A DNA stretch of 44,070 nucleotides from Phycisphaerae bacterium (GTDB taxonomy: Bacteria; Planctomycetota; Phycisphaerae; UBA1845; JAFGLZ01). The translations under genes were made by a program, and so were the position numbers. The notes under the pieces are model-generated. The model made no database searches, was not told where the DNA came from, and saw only the letters and a program-made list of their open reading frames with translations. Positions 31,996-37,892 of this stretch are shown here, piece by piece. Every line of letters begins with the position of its first letter. Positions within the stretch are counted from its first letter, which is position 1. The DNA lies in the NCBI GenBank assembly GCA_016927755.1, contig JAFGLZ010000077.1:1-44070 (forward strand). The letters are read 5' to 3'.

Positions 31996-32050
31996 GCGGC
32001 GGATACGGGGCTGAATTCGAGTTCCCCACCGCTGAAGCGGTGGGCCACCC
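31996..32050. repeat. Dispersed hairpin element (GCTGAAGC type), copy 2
   Basis: CCCACCGC (32025-32032), loop TGAA, GCGGTGGG (32037-32044) form a perfect 8-bp tetraloop hairpin, flanked by GTTC and CCACCC. It matches the copy at 24065-24130 in flanks and loop while the stem bases differ and stay mostly paired. Its right end merges into the 12-bp tandem array. The 200 bases before it hold nothing recognised. Confidence 0.75.
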
Positions 32051-32189
32051 ATCTTTGCGCTCATCCTTGCACGCATCCCTGCGCTCATCCTTACACCCAT
32101 ACTTACGCTCATCCCTACGCTCATCCTTACGCTCATCCTTACGCTCATCCTTACGCTCATCCTTACGCTCATCCTTGCACTGATTCCTG
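32046..32189. repeat. 12-bp minisatellite (CGCTCATCCTTA), 12 units
   Basis: Twelve contiguous 12-base units start at 32046, 32058 and so on to 32178. Five or six are nearly identical (CGCTCATCCTT followed by A or G) in the middle, with degenerate units at both ends (CACCCATCTTTG, CACTGATTCCTG). Frames through it read as RSSL or MSVR repeats and are not genes. About 130 bases without features follow before the next start. Confidence 0.9.
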
Positions 32190-32324
32190 GGCGCCCATTC
32201 TTGGCGATCTGCTCAGACACTCCAACGGGGCTCTTGGGGTTCGCCGGTCTTTGGGGCGTGGCCGGGGCCGCGGGTGGGCGGGTGGGGGCTTGTCAGCCGG
32301 GGGGTCTTTCGTCAAGATTCCGTC

Positions 32325-32585
32325 ATGGGGTTCGACCTGTTTTACGCTTGGCGATACATGCTGGGGGTGGTGTGCACGATCTACGCGGCGGTGCGGCTGG
32401 GCCAATCGTTGTGGCGGTGGCAGCAGTACCTCTGGTCGGGCCAGCGGTCGACGACGTTGATGCGGCACTATCTGGTGGCGCAGTTGGTGAGCGTCCGGGT
32501 GCATCGCTTTACGCTGGAGCTGGCGCAGATCGCCGCGCTGTTGGCGATGTTCGGCTTGATTACGTGGGCCCATCGGTACGTGTAG
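32325..32585 (+). CDS. Small two-helix membrane protein
   Basis: An 86-residue protein from the ATG at 32325. Two hydrophobic segments (YMLGVVCTIYAAVRLGQ and LAQIAALLAMFGLITWAHRY) flank a basic amphipathic middle (SLWRWQQYLWSGQRSTTLMR). No family was recognised. The stop is 4 bases before the start of the 32590 gene, so the two are probably cotranscribed and may act together in the membrane. There is no clear ribosome binding site. A longer frame upstream to 32274 adds a non-conserved-looking lead. Confidence 0.6.
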   Translation: MGFDLFYAWRYMLGVVCTIYAAVRLGQSLWRWQQYLWSGQRSTTLMRHYLVAQLVSVRVHRFTLELAQIAALLAMFGLITWAHRYV

Positions 32586-32589
32586 GGCT

Positions 32590-33573
32590 ATGAACGCACC
32601 GGGTGACAGCAAGGAGAAGGGGCTGGCCGACCTGCCGATCGACGAGCTGCGGAGCTACGCGTTGGGGCTCGGGATCGAAGTCGCCAAGAACGCGCCCCGG
32701 GCGGACATTCTCCGGCTCGTCCGTCAGCGGCGAGAGCTACTCCTCGAGCTGGACCGACAGGCGATGCTGGACGTCGTGGTCTGGGCCCGGATTCCGGTGC
32801 GCCGGTCGGCGAGCAAGGAGCAGCTCGCCAGGCTGATCGCGACGATCGATCAGGTGGAGTTCGCCGGGCTGAGCCATCGCGGACTGGTGGCCGTGGCGCG
32901 GCTCCGGGGGCTGGAGGTCGGCAAGGAGGACACGGACGAGCAGGTTGCGGCGGCGATGAAGAAGCGGGATGGTCTGTGGTCGAGTCTGCGACGTCGACGC
33001 CGCCGTCTGAGCGGCTGGCTCGTCGATCAGGTCATCGCCGACCAGACCGACAAGCAGGCGGAGTACCAGTTCCTGCCGGAGGACCCGAGGAGCCCCGAGG
33101 CGATTCTCAACGATCGAATGGAGCATCGGGGCGTGGTTCGGGGCATCGCGGGTCGTCTGCGCAACGTGGCGGACGATTACATCGCCGAGAAGCTCGACGA
33201 GATCGAGAAGCGGATCGATCAGAAGCTGGACGAGATCGACGCGCGTCTGGCGGAATGGCGCGATCGTGAGATCACCAACCGGCTGAAGATCATCAAGATC
33301 ACGCTGGTGGCGTCGGTGGTTGTGGCCGTGTTGAGTTTGGGGTATAAGTACGTCAGTTCGCGGGTGGGGGCTGAGTCGCCGACAAGTCAGCCCGCACAAG
33401 GATCATTGACGAGGGGCGTCTCGAATTCCTTGGCACTGAAGCGGCTGGCCGACCTGTTGCTCTCGGGCGGCGCTGGACACGACAATTCACCCATTCACAT
33501 GCTGCTCGGGGCCGACGGGCATTCGAGGCAAACGGAACGAACCGGCTATGCATCCAAACTTGTCCGAACGTAG
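32590..33573 (+). CDS. SAP/Rho-N-like helical protein with coiled coil and one membrane span
   Basis: A 327-residue protein of unrecognised family. Residues 10-125 hold three short repeats resembling SAP or Rho N-terminal helix-extended-helix motifs (LADLPIDELRSYALGLGIEV, then ELDRQAMLDVVVWARIPV, then GLSHRGLVAVARLRGLEV), which in other proteins bind nucleic acid. A basic cluster (LRRRRRRL) follows at about 135. The heptad-rich EKLDEIEKRIDQKLDEIDAR near 200 is a coiled coil, and a hydrophobic span (IIKITLVASVVVAVLSLGY) lies near 240. The tail is Ser/Gly-rich. It is probably membrane-tethered with the helical domain on one side. It overlaps the next gene by 26 bases in another frame. Confidence 0.65.
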   Translation: MNAPGDSKEKGLADLPIDELRSYALGLGIEVAKNAPRADILRLVRQRRELLLELDRQAMLDVVVWARIPVRRSASKEQLARLIATIDQVEFAGLSHRGLVAVARLRGLEVGKEDTDEQVAAAMKKRDGLWSSLRRRRRRLSGWLVDQVIADQTDKQAEYQFLPEDPRSPEAILNDRMEHRGVVRGIAGRLRNVADDYIAEKLDEIEKRIDQKLDEIDARLAEWRDREITNRLKIIKITLVASVVVAVLSLGYKYVSSRVGAESPTSQPAQGSLTRGVSNSLALKRLADLLLSGGAGHDNSPIHMLLGADGHSRQTERTGYASKLVRT

Positions 33574-33997
33574 CAGGAAGGTCATCCGCCTGGCCAACGA
33601 GATCGCCCACGAGTACGAGCAGGAATACGTGGGCACGGAGCATCTCCTGTTGGCCATCGCCCGGGAGGGGTCCGGGGCCGTCGCCCAGTTCCTCAAGGGT
33701 CAGGGCGTCGGCGAGGACGAGATCAAGGACAAGGTCGATCAGCTCATCAAGCAGTCGATGGAGGACACGTGGGTTTTCGGACGTCTGCCGGGCACCCCGC
33801 ATTTCCGTAACGTCATGGCCGGGGCGATCGAGGAGGCCGGCAAGTTCGGCAGCAAGGAAATCAAGATCGAGCATCTCTTACTCGGGCTGCTCCGCGAGAA
33901 GGGCAGCGTCGCCGAGACCGCCCTGGCGGATCTGGGCATCACGCTGAGCCAGGCGCAGAAGGCCATCGCCAAGCTCGTCAAGGGCAAGGAAGAATAG
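33548..33997 (+). CDS. Stand-alone Clp N-terminal (R) domain protein
   Basis: A 149-residue protein made only of the double Clp repeat: first copy SERSRKVIRLANEIAHEYEQ with EYVGTEHLLLAIAREGSG, second copy RNVMAGAIEEAGKFGSKEIK with IEHLLLGLLREKGSVAETAL. This is the substrate/adaptor-binding N-domain of ClpC/ClpA but without AAA+ modules. Such solo proteins (ClpS-like in role, or ClpT in plants) may modulate a Clp unfoldase. The family call is firm; the role is inference. The start at 33548 overlaps the 32590 gene by 26 bases, suggesting coupling. No clear ribosome binding site is seen. The gene is convergent with the LOG-family gene, with 44 bases between stops. Confidence 0.9.
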   Translation: MHPNLSERSRKVIRLANEIAHEYEQEYVGTEHLLLAIAREGSGAVAQFLKGQGVGEDEIKDKVDQLIKQSMEDTWVFGRLPGTPHFRNVMAGAIEEAGKFGSKEIKIEHLLLGLLREKGSVAETALADLGITLSQAQKAIAKLVKGKEE

Positions 33998-34041
33998 GGA
34001 CCGTCGCGGAAGATACCCCCCAAGAACGCGCTGCGTGCACA

Positions 34042-34824
34042 TCATCGCTCGCTGTGTCTGACCGGCCAGGTGATCGGCGGCTGACCGAAACGGGTGCCCT
34101 CGGCGGAGATCTGCGACCGTTGCCGCACCTTTCCGGGTTCCTGCGCGGACCGCTTGGGCAGCACCACGCCCTGATCCCGCAGCGTGCGGACGATGTATTC
34201 GACCGCCTCGTCGACGTCGTCGGTCAGCTTGAACATCTCCAGGTCCTCGGGCGAGATGCTCTGGTAGTCCTTGAACATGACTTCCTTGACCCAATCGATC
34301 ATGGGCTGATAGAAGCGAGAGCCCATCAAGACCACGGGGCGGGGGTCGGTCTTCTCCGTCTGCATGAGCGTCATCGACTCGAAGAACTCGTCCATGGTGC
34401 CGAAGCCGCCGGGGAAGCACACGACGCCCAGCGCGTACTTGACGAACATCACCTTTCTGCAGAAGAAGTAGTGGAAGTTCACGGCATGCGTCACGTAGGG
34501 GTTGATGTGCTGTTCCATCGGCAGGGAGATGTTCAACCCCACGCTGGCGCCCTTGGCCTCGAAGGCGCCCTTGTTGGCGGCCTCCATGATGCCTGGCCCG
34601 CCGCCCGTGATGACGGCGAAGCCCGCTCGGACCAGGGCCGCGCCCATCCGCTCGGCCATTTTGTAGCGCTCTTGATGCGGCTTGGCTCGGGCGGAGCCGA
34701 ACACCGAGACCGCCGGTCCGACGTAGGCCATTTCCTCGAAGCCTTCGACGAATTCCGCCATGATGCGGAAGACTCGCCAAGTCTCCTCGGCCGCGGTCCG
34801 GTAGATGGGTTCAGTCCGTGTCAT
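34042..34824 (-). CDS. LOG family protein (TIGR00730-type)
   Basis: A 260-residue protein of the LOG/lysine-decarboxylase-like Rossmann family. Motifs are AVSVFGSARAKPHQERY, VITGGGPGIMEAANKGAFEA and the catalytic signature CFPGGFGTMDEFFESMTL (PGGxGTxxE). Enzymes of this family are cytokinin-riboside-monophosphate phosphoribohydrolases or nucleotide 5'-monophosphate nucleosidases; the substrate in this organism is not known. The C-terminus (about 30 residues) is divergent. The ATG at 34824 has AGGAGG 6 bases upstream. It runs 89 bases after the HlyD-type adaptor gene on the same strand. Confidence 0.92.
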   Translation of the reverse strand: MTRTEPIYRTAAEETWRVFRIMAEFVEGFEEMAYVGPAVSVFGSARAKPHQERYKMAERMGAALVRAGFAVITGGGPGIMEAANKGAFEAKGASVGLNISLPMEQHINPYVTHAVNFHYFFCRKVMFVKYALGVVCFPGGFGTMDEFFESMTLMQTEKTDPRPVVLMGSRFYQPMIDWVKEVMFKDYQSISPEDLEMFKLTDDVDEAVEYIVRTLRDQGVVLPKRSAQEPGKVRQRSQISAEGTRFGQPPITWPVRHSER

Positions 34825-34913
34825 GATCCGCCTCCTATGCGCATCTCGGCCCGGTCCCGACGCCGGGGGCCCAGAGGTCGCGCGGCGTCCACAAGGGCCA
34901 TCGCCTGACAGGT

Positions 34914-35777
34914 TCAACGAAAGCTCACGCTGACCTTGATCCCAGCCGGAATGAGGCTACCGGGGTTGGGCAACTCCAGCTTGATGGTAAACGTCTGGCT
35001 GTCGGCCTGTACGAGTCGATCCACGAGGATCACCTTGGCCTGGGCCGATCCGCCCGGCAACTGCCGGCTTTCGAGCCGGGCGGTGTCGCCCGTCTTGATC
35101 GTCCCGTAAGTGTCGGCGGGGGCGGGGACGAGCACGTGCAGCGGGTCGAGCTTCGTCACCTGGCAGATGACGGTGTCGTCCACGCCGTCGACGAGCTCCC
35201 CGACGCTTTTTACCTTTTTGGCCACGTAGCCGTCCAGGGGCGACTTGATCGTCCGACGATCGAGGACCTTCTGGTCGCGCCCGTACTGCAGGAGCATGAC
35301 GCGTTTGTCGCGGCGCGTCTGATCGGCCTGAACGGCCGCATACTGCTCCTTGACCCGGGCCGTTTCGAACTCCATCTTGCCCGCCGCGTCCATCCTCTGG
35401 AGGTCCTGCAGGCGCGCGAACTCGATCTTGGCCAGCTCGTAGCTCAGGTCGGCCGCCTTGACGTCCGCATCGCTCTCGGCCTGCACCCTGCTGACCTCGA
35501 GCGAGGCCTTCTCCACGTTCGACTCCAGGCGGCAGACCACTTGGCCCTTCTTGACCATGTCTCCTTCGTCAACGGTCAACTCCTCGATGATTCCCTTCTC
35601 GAAGCTGGCCAGGTCCACGACATCCGACGGCTGGACCAGCCCTGGCAGGGGGGCGTCCCGCTCGGTGGACTGGGTCGTCTGGGCCGAGACCGGGCGGCCC
35701 ACGGACCAAGCCATCGTCACCATCGCCGCCAGCATGGGGATCCCGAACAGACCTGCCACCACCAGACGCTCTCGCAT
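34914..35777 (-). CDS. HlyD/RND-type periplasmic adaptor (membrane fusion) protein
   Basis: A 287-residue protein with a signal peptide/anchor (MRERLVVAGLFGIPMLAAMV). The biotinyl-lipoyl-like half is GIIEELTVDEGDMVKKGQVV, a helical hairpin follows with AESDADVKAADLSYELAKIE, and the second half is TIKSPLDGYVAKKVKSVGEL. The beta-barrel continues DTARLESRQLPGGSAQAKVI and ends IPAGIKVSVSF. Such proteins link an inner-membrane pump to an outer channel. No RND, ABC or MFS pump and no TolC are next to it, so it is an orphan; it may serve a pump encoded elsewhere. The ATG at 35777 has GGGAGG 9 bases upstream; the TTG at 35807 is less likely. Confidence 0.88.
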   Translation of the reverse strand: MRERLVVAGLFGIPMLAAMVTMAWSVGRPVSAQTTQSTERDAPLPGLVQPSDVVDLASFEKGIIEELTVDEGDMVKKGQVVCRLESNVEKASLEVSRVQAESDADVKAADLSYELAKIEFARLQDLQRMDAAGKMEFETARVKEQYAAVQADQTRRDKRVMLLQYGRDQKVLDRRTIKSPLDGYVAKKVKSVGELVDGVDDTVICQVTKLDPLHVLVPAPADTYGTIKTGDTARLESRQLPGGSAQAKVILVDRLVQADSQTFTIKLELPNPGSLIPAGIKVSVSFR

Positions 35778-36027
35778 GTCCTTACGCCTCCCTGCGGATT
35801 TCGCCAAACTGCGTAAGTTTCATATCGGTAGCGACTTGCCGATGGCATCAGCCAAAATCGACCCGTCCCGCCGCGGCGGGAATCAGACCGGCAAGGCAAC
35901 GTTTGCCGCTCGAGGCTAGTGTGCCCGGAAGATACCCTCGGACGATCCCCCCGGACCTGCCGCAAGGAACCTGTCGCACGGACCGCACCACGCCTGAGGA
36001 GCCATCCCAGGCTGGATGCAGGGCGCC

Positions 36028-37059
36028 TTACTTCTTCTTCTCGTCCTTCTTGCCGCCGAGCAGCCCGCCCAGTCCCTCTTCGAGCTTCTTGCCGGCGTCC
36101 TTGACGGCCTTGTCCGCTTCCTTGCCCACTTGCTTGGCGCCCTCGTCGACCTGCTTGACGGCGGTTTGAGCGGCCTCCTGGGCCTTCTTGCCCTCTTGCC
36201 CCAACCCTTCGACGGCGGCCTTGCCCACCTCGGCGACCTTCTTGACCTCGCCATCGATCTTGGCGGTGACCTCGCCGACCACCTGGAGGCTGCCGGCCCC
36301 GAGCTCCTCGAGCCCCTTGAGCCCCGTCGTCAGCTCGGCGGCGATATTGCCCGGAAGCACCCCACCGGCGCTCTTGGCGACCGCCGTCAGGATCGCCTTC
36401 ATAATGATCGAGGTCAGCTCGGCCATGTGGACGCCTTCGGCCGAGCCCGTGCCCACGTCCTTCAGCTCGATCTTCTCGATCTTGACGGGAACACGGGTCA
36501 GCTTCCCTCCGAGGGGCAGCAGGTCCACCTGCACGTCGACGTCCTCGATCAGGACGCGCTGGATGACGAACTTCTTGCCCTCTCCCTCCTTCGCCGCCGG
36601 GGCCTGCTCCTTGGCGGGGGCCTGGTCTTTGGGCTTGGTCTCTTCCTTGGCCTTGCCCTTCGACTCGAACTTCTTCAGCCCGTCCATGATGGCCTGATAG
36701 TTGGCCTTGTCGCCCCTCTTTTCCAGGTTGACGCTGACCTTCGACAGCGTCAGCTCCGGGAGGACGACCTTGTCGTCCATCAGCGTTCCGAGCGAGACGG
36801 CGACGCGTCCGTCGCCCAGATGGAGGAAATGTGGCGTCTCATAGCCCGACGGGTTGGCCACGTCGAGGCCCGACATCTCGACTTTGCCCGTGACCACGCC
36901 GACGTCCATGCTGTCGAGCTTGGTGGGCACGCCCAGGGCGAACGTGCCGCCCTTTTCCACGCCGGCCTTGGCGATGCTGTCGATCCAGATGAACACCCCC
37001 GCCACAACGAGGATCACGACGATGACAAGACCGACGACGAGCTGGATGATCCGTTTCAT
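36028..37059 (-). CDS. AsmA-like membrane-anchored protein
   Basis: A 343-residue protein. The N-terminal anchor (MKRIIQLVVGLVIVVILVVA) is followed by GVEKGGTFALGVPTKLDSMD and VTGKVEMSGLDVANPSGYET, the layout of AsmA/DUF748-type envelope proteins. A beta-rich segment (KVVLPELTLSKVSVNLEKRG) and a Lys/Glu/Pro linker (KAKEETKPKDQAPAKEQAPA) follow. A second beta part (EDVDVQVDLLPLGGKLTRVP) and a long Ala/Lys amphipathic C-terminal helix with KKDEKKK complete it. AsmA-like proteins shape outer-membrane lipid transport; a role here is inferred only. The ATG has GGGAG 7 bases upstream. Confidence 0.78.
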   Translation of the reverse strand: MKRIIQLVVGLVIVVILVVAGVFIWIDSIAKAGVEKGGTFALGVPTKLDSMDVGVVTGKVEMSGLDVANPSGYETPHFLHLGDGRVAVSLGTLMDDKVVLPELTLSKVSVNLEKRGDKANYQAIMDGLKKFESKGKAKEETKPKDQAPAKEQAPAAKEGEGKKFVIQRVLIEDVDVQVDLLPLGGKLTRVPVKIEKIELKDVGTGSAEGVHMAELTSIIMKAILTAVAKSAGGVLPGNIAAELTTGLKGLEELGAGSLQVVGEVTAKIDGEVKKVAEVGKAAVEGLGQEGKKAQEAAQTAVKQVDEGAKQVGKEADKAVKDAGKKLEEGLGGLLGGKKDEKKK

Positions 37060-37892
37060 GACAGGACTCCCGTTTCAGATCCGGCGCTCAACCCGCGCCG
37101 ATGAGGTGATGACATCGTGACATGACCGCCGCCGCATCCCCGACCGAATCCCACTTGTATCAGACTGCGCCGGGAAACTAAAGACAATTCCGAGACAGAA
37201 ACCGCGCCGAAGCCGTTACAAAGCACGAGAAGGGGGTGGAGCGCTCACCTTCCCACGTTCTGATGGATCCGGCGGCTGGAATCTTCTGCCGCCTCCTCGG
37301 CCGAACGGCAGAAAGAAGGCTGGCTGACGGGCGACAGAATCCACTGGCCAGACCGGTTCCCGCCCGGCGGCTGTGGCCCGCCTGAAGACAGCGCGCCACG
37401 GTCTGGCGGTACGCTTCAGAACGTCGTGCCGACCAGCGCACCGCGAGCTTCGCTGCTACGAGGCCGCCGAGAAACCGGAGAAGCCGGTACTCCTGCGGGG
37501 TCATGGATCGCGAGGACCTCCGCCGTCCTCGATAGGATCGTTGGCTGCGCCGCGGTGCGACGGCTGAATCGGGCCGGGCGGAGGCCGTAGCTCAAGCATG
37601 ATCGCCTCAGCACCAATGGGTCACCACACGGAAACCAAGAGGGCTTTGTCGTTGCAGGGCCCAGTTTCTCGGGTTAGCCTGTAGGGATTCCAATTCACAT
37701 TGGCCGTACGAACACATCGAATGCAGCGTGCTGTGAGGTGGAGCGGGGGCGGAGAGTGGGGTTTGAGGCCGCGCCTGCAAGCCAGAGCGGTCAGTCATCG
37801 GAGCCACGCTGGCTCTAGCAGGAGGAAGTGACGGGCCCCAGGCAAAGGACCTCAGCCCGGCACTACGATTCTGGCACGAAGGAGTCATGGCG
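37060..37892. other. Long upstream region of the TIR-radical SAM gene, no convincing gene
   Basis: About 830 bases. Two small perfect inverted repeats lie close to the TIR gene: CCAAT-tcac-ATTGG (37691-37704) and GAGCCA-cgc-TGGCTC (37801-37815). These could be operators or a leader hairpin. No tRNA, reverse transcriptase or obvious structured RNA was seen. No clear -35/-10 pair stands out. Confidence 0.45.
37178..37504 (-). CDS. Doubtful small open reading frame
   Basis: A 108-codon frame from the ATG at 37504 (MTPQEYRLLRFLGGLVAAKL). The first half looks helical and basic, the second half is Arg/Ser-rich and disordered. GGAGG lies 12 bases upstream, too far to be persuasive. No family was recognised. 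It is listed because it is the only frame of any substance in a long gap beside an unusual gene; chance is at least as likely. Confidence 0.22.
   Translation of the reverse strand: MTPQEYRLLRFLGGLVAAKLAVRWSARRSEAYRQTVARCLQAGHSRRAGTGLASGFCRPSASLLSAVRPRRRQKIPAAGSIRTWEGERSTPFSCFVTASARFLSRNCL

Noticed and set aside
31833..32220. Frames encoding RSSL or MSVR repeats
   Set aside because: Produced by the 12-bp minisatellite; no start signal and no non-repeat domain.
36016..37104. 362-codon plus-strand frame opposite the AsmA-like gene
   Set aside because: Leu/Asp/His-rich low-complexity mirror of a Lys/Glu-rich gene.
37570..37620. tRNA-like phrase near GCCGTAGCTCAAGC
   Set aside because: It resembles a D-arm but no acceptor stem, anticodon stem or T-arm can be drawn.
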